Shown piece by piece: positions 34,873-45,733 of a stretch of 64,000 nt of DNA (position 1 is its first letter; each line of letters starts with the position of its first letter). The position numbers and the translations under genes were made by a program. The stretch covers positions 96,714,185-96,778,184 of the forward strand of contig OY755042.1 in assembly GCA_963576565.1 (NCBI GenBank), given 5' to 3'. A model generated the notes under the pieces. It worked only from the letters and a program-made list of their open reading frames with translations. It did no database searches and was not told where the DNA came from. Origin of the DNA: Aspidapion aeneum. Lineage: Eukaryota; Arthropoda; Insecta; Coleoptera; Brentidae.

Positions 34873-35470
34873 ATTGTGTCTGTATTTATTTAATTTTAGG
34901 GAGGCCTGAGATAATCAGGAGGGTCCTGAGGTACATCAGGGGGTATCAGACCCCACCTGGGTTTGTTGCTGCTACACTAAACAGTTGATGACGGCACCAC
35001 CAGTCTCTTAATATGTTTTTTGTGTTTCTCCTCCCCTTTGACTTGCTTTGCCTTCAATTTTTTCCTCTCTTATTTTTTGTGTTATTTGTGTATATTTAAT
35101 GTGTACTAAAAATTAAAAAATCTTTTCTCCAGTTTAAAAAAATAAATCTTTGCGTTTGAGACCATTCTAAATAAATTATTTAATTTAAAATTCCTGATTA
35201 GCAAATTTAAAATCCTTCAATTAGAAAGATAGTCATCTAAAATGCAACTTAATAATTTGTATATTTTTTTGATTCGCTAAAAAGATATCGTTATATATGG
35301 TGTTAAACCAAAGAATAACGTTGGGTTATTATCGTTAATATTCTAGTTAAACTATAAATGAATTTCGCAAAAGATTTTTGAAATTGTTTAATTAAAAAAC
35401 CCAGTAAAAAGAACTATGCCAAATAAAAATAAGTTTAACTTTTAAACAAACGTAAGTTGCAAAAAAAAGT
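34873..35470. other. No gene seen
   Basis: A TTTAATTTTAG-like acceptor before GGAGGCCTGAG at 34900 caught attention, but no conserved coding frame follows. Confidence 0.35.
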
Positions 35471-35479
35471 ATTTTTGGA

Positions 35480-35870
35480 AATCTGGTGCGTAGGTGTATT
35501 TCTGTCGGTAACACAATAGCTCCTAAGCGGCTAAACCGATTTTTATAAAATTTTAAAGTAAAATAGTGTTCGGCACTCTAACGCGCTGTCTAGATTTTGG
35601 TTAAAATCCATTAATACTCTTGACAGTTTTTTGACAATTAAGAATTTTTCAAAATGGTAACTTTTTAACGGAGCATTGCATCAATTTGCGGTTTTCGAAA
35701 TATAGTAGATTACATTTTGCCCAATGATTTGTTCGTAGAAGCTTTAGTTTTCGAGATTTCTACAAAAACTGTTTTCAAGGCTGATATATCATCGCTTCGC
35801 TTGAAGTGTGTATGAGTACAGGTTATTGGGTGATCCGTGATATCAGATCCGTCATGAATCCATTTATTTA
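35480..35870 (+). repeat. Helitron-like fragment, partner of 25560-26014
   Basis: It shares AACACAATAGCTCCTAAGC, GGCTAAACCGATTTTTATAA, AAATAGTGTTCGGC and TATCAGATCCGTCATGAATC with the other copy, without its microsatellite. Confidence 0.6.
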
Positions 35871-36589
35871 AACATTTTATTGGTAAATTTTCGCTTATTT
35901 TGATTTTAAAATTAATTTAACTAAAATTAGTTTTTTGTCATGCAGGCAAGCCTTCAAAACGTTTCATTTATTGCATCTTTATGCAGATTTTTTCCGCATG
36001 TGAAAGTGATGAGCGCATTACCAATAATACTTTACATATTATTAAGTATTTTATTTTATATGTAAGGAATGCAGCTTTTGTGGCTTTGACACACCCCAAA
36101 AAGGTCATATTAAAAGCAGTGGCGTATTAAAAAAAAATTTTGGCGAGGCCCAAATTTTTCCTGAAATGTTTTAGAGATTCTAAGGTGATTGGGGGCCCGG
36201 GTCACCCCCTAAAAACACCACAATAATCTGAAACCTATAATTTACTACAAAAAGAATAGCCATGATAATTCATGCTACTGAAAAGCTGGACCACTGGCGT
36301 TATGGAATTTAATTCGGGGAAGGGGGGGAGTTAGAAATAAACTACTATATTTTTCTCAATATTATTTTGTCAAACTTTGTATTTCATTTACAACTGATTT
36401 TATAAAGATGAATCTTGAAAAACCAGCAAAAACTGGATAAAATTATGTGTAGTTAAAACACGGGACTTTCGCCGGACTGTTCATAAATCGGGACAGCCTT
36501 TAAAAAATCGAGACAGTCCCTCCAAAATCAGGTGCAATGGTCATAATAATAGTCTGGGAGAGATGGAGATGATTTATCAGTCTCTGCTA

Positions 36590-37190
36590 CAGACCTATTT
36601 TTAGTTGTTTAAGAAAACTTTTCCAAACTAGTAAATCTTTAATTTCGAAATTTATATTGGAGAATCTGGCTATACATACTTTTATCTCAATTATCTTTAC
36701 GGAATACCATTTTCGCGTACTTGGCGTTTTTTGCAATTGTTTTATCATAGTTTCTATCAGTCTGCCAAAACCCAGCCCTCCAGTATTTGTGGAAGTGGGC
36801 AATGTTAATTTGACTTAACATGTACCAATATCATAATTTTATATGTACAGGGGTGGGTTGTAAATGAAAATTTTGGGGCTTTTTGATTTTTCCCAAGGAT
36901 TGGTCATAATTTCTATCAGTTTGCCAAATTTCAACTTTGTCTGGAAGTACAGTAGAATTTTGATGATCTATACATGAGTGAGTGAGTGGCGAATTCGACG
37001 TTTTTTAAATTCCGTAACTAATTTACTGCTTTATTTAAACTTAAAGCGATCGTTAACTCTATTAATGTGTACGATTGAATAAAGTTAATGTTTCGTAGCG
37101 CATTTCGAAGTAGAATTATAGATAAGTCAAATATGGCCTAAATTTGTTTCAAGAAAAGATTCACTCCCGTGCCCCCAGATTAAAAGTTTA
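36590..37190 (+). repeat. Partial foldback C copy (two monomers and right arm)
   Basis: Two ~123-bp monomers (TATCAGTCTGCCAAAACCCAG, GAAGTGGGCAATGTTA) are followed by GATCTATACATGAGTGAGTG and the arm sequence ending TTTCAAGAAAAGAT...CCCGTGCCCCC. The left arm seen in the complete copy at 50605 is absent. Confidence 0.65.
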
Positions 37191-37769
37191 ACATCCTAAA
37201 TATAGATTTTTTTTGAGTTTAGAATTTTATTATAATTATTGATATATCCCGACATTTAAGAGAGAGTTAGTTTCTCAGTTATTTCAAAAAAACTAATTCA
37301 GATTTTCACATCTGTACAAGGCGAGTTATTCATGTCATAACCAGCACAAAGTAAAAAACAAATAAACTTTTTTAAAATTGAGATTTGTCTATCAATCTAT
37401 CAAGTTCTTAACATCAAGTTTTGTAAACAATTGTCTTTCTATACAATCAGACCATCTTACATATCAATAAAACAACAAAGTAGGTTGTACATACCAATTC
37501 TAATAAAAGAAAAGAGCAATGCAGATGAAGATATAAGTGCAATTTTTTTAGAAACCTCTACCTAGGTGTGTATTCTCATAAATCATCATAATCAGAAAAG
37601 GCAAAATGCCTATTATTTTAGACATTTACAAAGTTATTTAAAAAATAACTAGAAGGTAGTGCACAATTTGCATCAATGAAATATTTTAACACGGGCACCG
37701 GATAGGGAGATTTATTCGAATATTAGGGTGTACCCTTTTATAAAAAGTACTTACTTAGCTAGGTATGTC

Positions 37770-38442
37770 CAGTTCATAACAAGACAAATAAAGCAAAAAA
37801 AAACATTTCTTTTTTCACAACCGCACAACTAGTTTTCAGCTTCGTATAATTTTTTATTAATTTTTCTATTATAAATTTTTATGAAATTATTTTTAGGTCC
37901 GGTCTATGTGGCCCTAAAGATTTTATTTGTAATCGAAGTTCATATGTCAACGTATTTAAATTTGCACAGTTAATTATGTAATCGACGGTATTTATTTCTA
38001 TTTTAAAAACAAACAATAACAAAAACAAACAATGACACGCGACCGGCAGGGTTTTTACTACTGACAAACTCCAAATCAAAACAAATTCTTCACTAAGGAT
38101 AGAACCGGCAACACTAGAAAGGGCAACGTGCAATTCCGCACGATGATGATGGCCGACGTCAACTAAAACAAATATTTCTCCCGCCCCCGCGCGAGAACAG
38201 CCACCCAGACAACGCTGAAAAACGGATAAAATTGAAACCTTACCCCGCGCGGCGCTTCCGGCTTGTAATTATTTACGTTAAAAAAGTTCACTCAATTAAT
38301 CGCTCGTTGGTTACCACAGATAATAAAAAGAATTAGACAATCATGTCGTAAGTTAAGATTTAAAATTTTTTAAATAAATCAGTTAAAAATACTGTTTTGG
38401 GAGGGCACTGCCCCGTTGCCCTCCCTGTAGCAGCCGCCACTG
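37770..38442 (-). mobile_element. hAT element fragment (ZMYM1/TTF-finger type), copy 4
   Basis: The right terminus CCTGTAGCAGCCGCCACTG is intact at 38442; the left side is truncated near 37770 inside the coding region. The frame at 37879-38133 repeats the TLTYELRLQIKSLGPHRPDL block. It is closely similar to the copy at 1-841. Confidence 0.75.
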
Positions 38443-38448
38443 GGTATG

Positions 38449-38655
38449 TCCCAAGCGTGGATCTATTCATAAATCTAGGGGGGGTAATTGTCGATGAAAA
38501 AAATGTTTGTGCATTTATTTTTTTTCTAAGGGGGGGGGGGGGGTAGTTATCCGTTAAGCCCTTTATTCATTTACTAAAATAGCATACTTATATTCTTTTC
38601 CAAAAGGGCCAGGGGGTAATTACCACATTACCCCCCCTACAAATCCGCGCTTGGT
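38449..38655. mobile_element. ~205-bp MITE with AAGCGTGGATCT ends
   Basis: CAAGCGTGGATCTATTC on the left and AATCCGCGCTTGG on the right are inverted, each bordering a G/C run and GGTAATT. The flanks are only loosely similar, so the TSD is uncertain. It starts 7 bp after hAT copy 4. Confidence 0.6.
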
Positions 38656-39284
38656 ATATACTTCTTACAAGATTATCTTTGTCAAGGCAAAACGTTTTTT
38701 TTTTAATTTAAAGTTCTAAGGATTAATAAATTTTAATTTTATTCTAATCCAACATAATAAGAAAAATCCAGAAGTCAAATGATGATTCTTTTCATTCTTT
38801 GTGAACTATGCTAAAAGTGAATATGTAATCCTTTCACTGTCCTATGAGAAGGTACAGTCCAGCGAAAAATAAAGTACCAATACCTTGGCTCTTCTCGATA
38901 GCTTTATTATACTAAGGTGGTTTTTACCGTTGCGTTAACTTGTAGCATTAGTAGAGATATGGCGAAATATGCTTCATCTAAAAATTATCCATGGTGAGTG
39001 GTTAGAAAAATTTTAATGGACAAATTTGTCAGATTTTCCCATTTTACAGGAATCGCCAGAGTCATATGCCAAAATGACATATTTCTAGCCCTTGTCAAAT
39101 TTTTTACATATATTTTAATTTTTGGCATCAGATTCGGAAATTAATCCTATTATTTTTCTTGTTTTTAATGTGTCAATATTACTATAAAAATAGAAATGTT
39201 TGAATAAAAATGAATCGATTTAATCAGATTCAGACAAAGATATACCCTATTTGAAGAATAATAAATTATCATTATATTCCCATA
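38656..39284. other. No gene seen
   Basis: AT-rich spacer without a recognisable feature. Confidence 0.4.
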
Positions 39285-39625
39285 TACAAGGTGACAATTT
39301 AAAAAGATCCAGCTGGATTTTCTCGAAAATTATCAGGAAATTATTAGGCTCTAAATTTTTTGTAGCACGAACCCCCTTCGAGGGGTATACTTTACCCCCA
39401 TATTTTGAATAAGGAAAGTGGGTCTAGTGATACCTTGTTTTAAAGCTCTCTTGAATATCTTTATAACCGTGTAAAAATTTAAGATATTTATTTTCAACTT
39501 TCCAAATTTAACATTAACAAAATTAAATTCGAGCAACATAAAATTCTAATTAAATCTTTATTTTTTCAGTATATGTTAAGTTTGAAAGTTTGAAGGGTGG
39601 ATCCTATTTAAATTGTCACTTTGTA
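39285..39625. mobile_element. 341-bp MITE (TACAAGGTGACAATTTAAA), Tc1/mariner-like
   Basis: TACAAGGTGACAATTTAAA at the left is inverted as TTTAAATTGTCACTTTGTA at the right. The interior shares CCCTTCGAGGGGTATAC and AAAGTGGGTCTAG with 46932-47515 and 23536-24180, but one arm is shortened. The BEL/Pao element inserted at its last bases: the GTATT target lies at 39623-39627. Confidence 0.75.
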
Positions 39626-39627
39626 TT

Positions 39628-40110
39628 TGTTGCTGTTTTGAGGTTGGTAGAGCAGCGGGACTGTAAGCGCTGGTCGTTTTATAAAATCTGGGTGCAAAAA
39701 TCCTTAAAAGGACGATGTAAAAATATTAATTATTCCGAGCCACACAAAGACAATATAGAGGATTGGCACTCACCTTTTCAGTTGTTTCCGTCGTCCAGAG
39801 GAGCTCCTCTCGCTGGCCCAGTCGCTGCAGTCGATCCACACTAGAATCACTTGTTTGTGTAATGGTTTAGTTTGATTTTCTAAGAATGTTATTGGCTTTT
39901 TTGGTTAATAGAATTTATCACCATGCTGCGTGGTGATCTCGATAGAATACGACAGACGAATTTTTTTTGGTTACGCCTTTTTGCGCAGATTCATTTTTCG
40001 TAGATGGCGCTGGCGTTTTGCTTGTGCCAATCAAAATTGAAATTGTGTGGATTTTCCGAATACGGGAATTTGGCGCAAAATTTGAATTTAAAATTAGAGT
40101 TGCACGAACA
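39628..40110 (-). repeat. 3' LTR of the BEL/Pao element
   Basis: 483 bp, complete: in element orientation it begins TGTTCGTGC and ends CAGCAACA. It differs from the 5' LTR by one T/C substitution in a T run, and by the four terminal bases that the 5' LTR lacks. A segment GGTTGGTAGAGCAGCGGGA (plus strand, 39643-39661) resembles part of a tRNA-Tyr. Confidence 0.88.
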
Positions 40111-40258
40111 TTTTCCGCCCACTTAAAACGAAGTTTTACATTGAGATTAAGTTGAATAAACAAATGGCTATAAAAAAAATATAAGTTAATTCAAACCTTA
40201 AAGGGTAGGTTATTAAAATCCGTTTTAGGTTTATAGATCAAAAAGAAAAAAAATGAAA

Positions 40259-40298
<40 letters not shown>

Positions 40299-40338
40299 TA
40301 GATAACGACACACGAAACAAAAGAAGTTGCTTGGGAGT

Positions 40339-41829
40339 TTAGTGCGCATCTAAAGGTAGTGGGCACAACTTGACCACGGGACGAGTGAAAAGTCCGTGTT
40401 GTGTTTTAACAGTAGCAACTCGAATGTGATTATCCCGACCAGGATGTACAGATACTATTCTACCCAGCAACCAGTGTAATGGCGGCCTAGTTTCATCCTT
40501 AATTAATACAAGCGTATCTAGCTTGATTTCAACCGAAGGGTCCGACCACTTAGAACGCTGTTGTAAAGTATTTAAGTACTCGAGTTTCCAACGCTTCCAG
40601 AAATCGGCATGAATTCGTTGGATAAGTTGCCAACGCTTAAGGGTATTAACTTTAAGGGTAGAAAGGTCAGGATCAGGACACGAATTAAGGGGTTCCATTG
40701 TGAGGAAATGACCCGGAGTCAAAGACGTAAGATCGTTTGGGTCAGAGCTTTGCTCACAAAGGGGTCGAGAATTGAGTAATGCCTCTATTTGGGCGAGGAG
40801 AGTATAGAGCTCTTCGAAGGTTAGTATCTGGTCACCGATGACCCGATACAAATGTGTTTTTATAGATTTGACTCCTGCTTCTGCTAGACCATTTAGGTGG
40901 GGGGCTCCTGGACTATTAAGACACCATTTGATTTTTAAGCTCTCAGAAGCTAATTTCGAAAGATTATGGAGCTCCTTAATAGCCCCAACAAAGTTTGAGC
41001 CTCTATCACTGGTGATTTGGACACAAGTGCCACGTCTAGCGACAAAGCGTCGTAAAGCAGCGATGCACGCCTCTGTGGTTAAATCCGAAACAAGCTCGAT
41101 ATGGATTGCCTTGACAGAAGTATCGACAAAGACTGCGATATATGATTTACCAACTTGTGCTCCACGACGTCTCTGACCTACAAAGGTTTTGATTGGGCCT
41201 GCATAGTCTAAGCAAACGTGTGAAAAACATTTTAATTGTGACGTTCTAAAAGAAGGTAAATCCGACATGTACGGAGTATACGGTTTTGGTTTTAAGCGAA
41301 AGCAGGGAATACATTGCAATAAAACCCTCTGAATAGCTCGACGTGATGACATAATCCAAAACTTTTGACGAATTAAGTATTGGACTGTGTTTATTCCGGG
41401 ATGTAAATTTTCGTTATGAGTTTGAATAATGATCAATTGGGTTAATCTATGAGATTTCGGCAATAATAAGGGATGTTTTGCCTCAAAGGAGAGTTGAGAA
41501 TGCCGTAAGCGTCCGCCCACTCTCAGGAAACCCAATTCGTCCAAAAAGGGCGCGAGTTTGCGAAACGGCTTAGGTAATAGCTGAGTATTTTGAATTTTTT
41601 GAATGATATCCGAAAAACACTCTTCTTGGACCCTTTTAACTAAAACAAGTAGAGCCTTGTGTAGTTCAAAAGCGGAAAAAACGCCGGATAAAGGGTCAAC
41701 TGAGGTTTTTCGATTGTGAATAAGTCTTAGAAAATGACAAATGATTTTTTGAATGGTATTTAAATTGGATATTTTATCGATTAATCTATCAAAAAAGTTT
41801 TGATTTTGAATTTCTGCCGTCAGCACCAC
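40339..41829 (-). CDS. BEL/Pao integrase (C-terminal part of Pol), intact open frame
   Basis: The 496-codon frame holds the Pol C-terminus. It starts with the RNase H-integrase linker (FDRLIDKISNLN, about residue 15). The zinc-binding HHCC region follows (HNENLHPG about 158, QCIPCFRLKP about 190). The DDE core comes next: CLDYAGPI with the first Asp about 211, QITSDRGSNF with the second about 275, and the Glu in HLNGLAEAGVKS about 313. The end (TRPPLHWLLGRIV) is the DUF5641-like module common in Pao integrases. The catalytic residues appear present, so the protein could still join DNA ends. The frame stays open upstream of the Met to within a few codons of the LTR, so the true start is unknown and no separate promoter is seen. 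Confidence 0.9.
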   Translation of the reverse strand: MVLTAEIQNQNFFDRLIDKISNLNTIQKIICHFLRLIHNRKTSVDPLSGVFSAFELHKALLVLVKRVQEECFSDIIQKIQNTQLLPKPFRKLAPFLDELGFLRVGGRLRHSQLSFEAKHPLLLPKSHRLTQLIIIQTHNENLHPGINTVQYLIRQKFWIMSSRRAIQRVLLQCIPCFRLKPKPYTPYMSDLPSFRTSQLKCFSHVCLDYAGPIKTFVGQRRRGAQVGKSYIAVFVDTSVKAIHIELVSDLTTEACIAALRRFVARRGTCVQITSDRGSNFVGAIKELHNLSKLASESLKIKWCLNSPGAPHLNGLAEAGVKSIKTHLYRVIGDQILTFEELYTLLAQIEALLNSRPLCEQSSDPNDLTSLTPGHFLTMEPLNSCPDPDLSTLKVNTLKRWQLIQRIHADFWKRWKLEYLNTLQQRSKWSDPSVEIKLDTLVLIKDETRPPLHWLLGRIVSVHPGRDNHIRVATVKTQHGLFTRPVVKLCPLPLDAH

Positions 41830-41867
41830 TGAATTTTCCGGTTTTTCTTCTTTGAGAACCTCGTCTG

Positions 41868-42346
41868 GCTGTTTTGAGGTTGGTAGAGCAGCGGGACTGT
41901 AAGCGCTGGTCGTTTTATAAAATCTGGGTGCAAAAATCCTTAAAAGGACGATGTAAAAATATTAATTATTCCGAGCCACACAAAGACAATATAGAGGATT
42001 GGCACTCACCTTTTCAGTTGTTTCCGTCGTCCAGAGGAGCTCCTCTCGCTGGCCCAGTCGCTGCAGTCGATCCACACTAGAATCACTTGTTTGTGTAATG
42101 GTTTAGTTTGATTTTCTAAGAATGTTATTGGCTTTTTTGGTTAATAGAATTTATCACCATGCTGCGTGGTGATCTCGATAGAATACGACAGACGAATCTT
42201 TTTTGGTTACGCCTTTTTGCGCAGATTCATTTTTCGTAGATGGCGCTGGCGTTTTGCTTGTGCCAATCAAAATTGAAATTGTGTGGATTTTCCGAATACG
42301 GGAATTTGGCGCAAAATTTGAATTTAAAATTAGAGTTGCACGAACA
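41868..42346 (-). repeat. 5' LTR of the BEL/Pao element, truncated at its inner end
   Basis: It matches the 3' LTR but stops at ...AAAACAGC and continues directly as CAGACGAGG of pol. The final AACA of the LTR and the primer-binding site are gone. The deletion breakpoint therefore lies within the last few bases of U5. Confidence 0.85.
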
Positions 42347-42484
42347 GTATTTTCAATTAATGTTCGTCGGGCATCAGAGGAAACAATAATAAAAAACTTG
42401 TGCGCCCTTGTAATAGATCTACTTAATTTATTTAAAGAAATCAATTCCTTTGAAACCGTTTAATCACAGCCATTATTTGCGCGT

Positions 42485-42570
42485 AGCCGAGCCATTGGCG
42501 GTTCTACGAGGGGGGGGGGGGTAAAGTAAGGTAATTACCCCCTCCCCCAAACCCGAAAAAACATGTATAA
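42485..42570. mobile_element. hAT-like MITE terminus fragment
   Basis: CCATTGGCGGTTCTACGAGG followed by a G run and GGTAATTACCCCCTCCCCC resembles the ends at 38449 and 11085. No partner end was found. Confidence 0.4.
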
Positions 42571-43101
42571 GGGCGGCTAGCTACTACAGGTAAGTTAAAG
42601 GCTGTAAAAAATTATATTTTTGTTGACTAGCTTTATCAGAAAAGCACTCAAGAAAGAAATCGCCTCTGGAAAAAGTGCACACGGAAAAAAGCGTACAGAG
42701 GAAAATCTTAAAGAATAATAAATCCGGCAAATAAAACAAAAAAAGCGGTCCCGACATCCCGATGCACAAATAAATTGCAAAGTAAAGTTGCGAATATGGT
42801 ACATTTTCAAAGCCATCAAAGAAATTTTAGAGCTTCTTTATAAAGCAACGTTGACATTATTCAAAAACGTTTCTAGATTTTTTCAGAGGTTTTCGCGTTT
42901 TTATGTTATGAGGACACCGGATAAGTAGGTTTGATTTAATACAAATCACTTTTTTAATTTATGTGCCGGTGTAAATATTTATTTATTTGTAGATTCGAAA
43001 ATTTTCAAAATATTAAAATAGTATACAAATAATAAAAGATCTTTAAGTATTAAATATTTTTACAATTTTATGAATTTTAATAAAAAAATTTCAAATATTT
43101 T
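42571..43101. other. No gene seen
   Basis: AT-rich DNA. Overlapping minus-strand open frames at 42584-42819 lack a recognisable domain. Confidence 0.4.
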
Positions 43102-43729
43102 TACAGGGTATTCCATAACTTAGGAGCCATAGTGCAGAAGGTGATAGAGGAGGCTATTTCTGATAAAAAAGTTTATATAACATGGAGGTCGATCAACACT
43201 CATCTGTTGTTATCTTTAAAGTTAGAAGAGTGAGGGAAAGGTTTTACAAAAAAAAATTATCATAGTCAAATGAATAGTTTGCCATAATTGTGATCCAAAA
43301 ATGTATTAATTTCTTTTTTGATAAAATTTTAAGTTGAGATATAGGCTATCAAAATAACCCCCATAAATGTATAAATAAATAAAAATGTTTAAAAAAAATA
43401 GTTTTTGCTTACTTATTTTTAAAAAAATATCATTGATATTTTATTAATATGTCTCCGTAGAAGCTTATTTTTATTAACAAAAAATATCAAGAAAAACATT
43501 GCGTTTAATATAGCATCATAAAAGATAGTTTCATAAAAATAGTTTTTTCTAACTAAAATTAAACGCATAATTTTCTAAAAAAATATTTTTATCTCCACTT
43601 ATTGCTCTTGTTCTAATACACAAAAAAGTTATTTTTAAAAAAAGTTTAAAAATCGACAACTGTGATGCTCTGTATCGAAAGAAAGTTGCGCTATGGCCCC
43701 TAAAGTTACAGAAGTTAAATACTACCCTA
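43102..43729. mobile_element. ~630-bp MITE with TACAGGGTATTCC ends
   Basis: TACAGGGTATTCCATAACTT then AGGAGCCATAGTGCA at the left is inverted as TGCGCTATGGCCCCTAAAG...TACTACCCTA at the right. A truncated relative lies at 2065-2260. Interior open frames are AT-rich and not coding. Confidence 0.65.
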
Positions 43730-44217
43730 TTTTTACCCAACTGCAGTACGGCGAAAGAAAATGTATGTTTGTGTCATGCTAGAGGCTAAATGGCTGACCC
43801 GATTTTGACAAAAAAGGTGTTGTTGAATTGCTACTGATCCCGAAGGTACTATAGGCTATATTTCTTTTAAACTGGAAGCAACATGGCGGTCCTCAGACGC
43901 CATTTTGTCACATGATGTATATGTATATTCAGGCGATGTTATTGAAATTCCTTTGATTACCCATTGCAAATGTCTGTAGTTACTTTGTAGTCCTCCCTGC
44001 TCCCACCCATCTCCCCATATTCGCATAACTTTATCAAATATAGAGCGATTTCATAAATTCTTTCTGCATACGCTTTCACATTTTTTTCCAACACCATTTT
44101 ACTAGTTATAGGTATACCTTAATTTTGTACTCAACTGCGACTAGTACTTACAAGTAAATTTAGCAGTTGGGTGTTTTTTTTATAAAAAAAAAATTTTATT
44201 GTTAGCGAAATTAAGCT
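43730..44217. other. No gene seen
   Basis: It contains GGCTGACCCGATTTTGAC (43790), another ACCGATTT-type core like those in the tandem-repeat families, but no boundaries of an element. Confidence 0.4.
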
Positions 44218-44225
44218 GATTATAT

Positions 44226-45725
44226 GGGTAGGGGACAATTCGCCGCGGCCGATTCGCCCCAGCCGATTCGCCACGGCCGATTCGCCGCGGGGACAATTCG
44301 CCGCGAGATTTTTTATTTTATGCTTTTTTCATTGGCAATTGTTTAAACAGTTTTATTTAGCTTGACTTTATATAATATATTTGTTTATTTGTTTGATCAT
44401 AACTTTTCCAACTAGATATTTGGGGTTAGTATACAATTCAACAATTTTTTTTATTATAAAAATAAATAAAATGGCGGATCCAAAATGGCGGATTTTCCCA
44501 TTTATGAACCGATATGCATCAAACTCGGAACTTTGGGGTGTTTCAGGTCGCTAAATATGATTTCTAACTTAAACTTTAAAAAAAACAAAATGGCGGATCC
44601 GAAATGGCGGATTTTCCCATTTATGAACCAATATGCATTAAATTTGAAATTTTGGGGTGTTTTAGGTCCCTGTTGATGATTTCTAACTTAAACTTTTAAA
44701 AAATCAAAATGGCGGTTCCACAATGGCGCACTTTCTCATTTATAAACCGATTTGCCTCAAACTTGAAACATCTCGGCGCTTTAGTTACTTAATACAATTT
44801 TTGACTTAAATTTAAAAAAATCAAAATCCATTTATGAACCGATATGCATCAAATTCTGAAGTTTGGGGTGTTTCAGGTCGCTAATTATGATTTCTAACAT
44901 AAACTTAAAACAATCAAAATAGCGGATCTACAATGGCGCACTTTCTTATTAATAAACCAATTTGCCCTAAACTTGAAACATCCGGGCGCCTATAAGATAA
45001 CTCAATACAATTTTTGACTTAAATTTTAAAACCTGAAAATGGCGGATTCCTCGGGCCTAGGCCCCCCACGCCTAAGATTTTTTTAGATATTTTTCACATA
45101 TTTCATGAATAAAAAAATTAAAGAGTATAAAATTCGCCATCATGAGGCTTCGGCCCCCCAGAGGCATCAGCCCCCCCACCCCCCAATTTTGAGGCAAATC
45201 AGTTTATAAACAAGAAAGTGCGCCATTGTGGAACTGCCATTTTAATTTTTTTAAATTTAAGTCAAAAATTGTATTAAGTTACCTTAAACGCCGCAATGTT
45301 TCAAGTTTGAGGCAAATCGGTTTATAAATAAGAAAGTGCGCCATTGTGGAACCGTCATTTTGATTTTTTAAAATTAGGTTAGAAATAATAATCAGCGACC
45401 TGAAAGATCTCAAAGTTCCGAGTTTGATGCAATTCGGTTCATAAATAGGAAAATCCGCCATTTTATTTATTTTTCCAATAAAAAAAATGTTGAATTGTAT
45501 TATACTAACCACCAAATAAAACTTTGAAAAAGTTATGGTCAAACAAATAAACAAATATATGATATGAGGTCAAGCAAAATAAAACTGTTTAAATAATTGC
45601 CAATGGTATAATAACATAAAACAAAAAATCTCGCGGCGAATTGGCCGGCGGCGAATTGTCCCGCGGCAAATCGGCCGCGGCGAATCGGCTGCGGCAAATC
45701 GGCCGCGGCGAATTGTCCCATCCCC
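44226..45725. mobile_element. Foldback element, family B, copy 2 (1.5 kb) with 8-bp TSD
   Basis: The ends GGGTAGGGGACAATTCGCC and GGCGAATTGTCCCATCCCC are inverted. They are followed by CCGATTCGCC(G/C) units and tandem monomers of about 118-119 bp (AAATGGCGGATCC, TTTATGAACCGATATGCATC, TTTGGGGTGTTTCAGGTCGC). GATTATAT (44218-44225) and GATTATGT (45726-45733) form the target duplication with one mismatch. The centre holds a MITE piece (45048-45187) in the orientation opposite to copy 1. The element ends about 345 bp upstream of the host gene's ATG. Confidence 0.85.
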
Positions 45726-45733
45726 GATTATGT

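Larger units (their letters stand above)
39628..42346 (-). mobile_element. BEL/Pao LTR retrotransposon, internal-deletion derivative (2.7 kb)
   Basis: Two direct LTRs (39628-40110 and 41868-42346) frame a single integrase ORF. GTATT occurs on both outer sides (39623-39627, 42347-42351), a 5-bp target duplication. On the minus strand the LTR begins TGTTCGTGC. A purine-rich AAGTGGGCGGAAAA lies just before the 3' LTR, as expected for the polypurine tract. Gag, protease, RT and RNase H are missing, and the 5' LTR runs directly into pol, so the element cannot move by itself. The LTRs differ at one base (39962/42198 region), so the insertion is young. Confidence 0.88.

Noticed and set aside
34900..35030. 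Possible exon after TTTAATTTTAG
   Set aside because: No conserved frame follows and no donor is convincing.
39643..39680. Functional tRNA-Tyr gene
   Set aside because: The acceptor and T arms are absent, and the segment is a fixed part of both LTRs.
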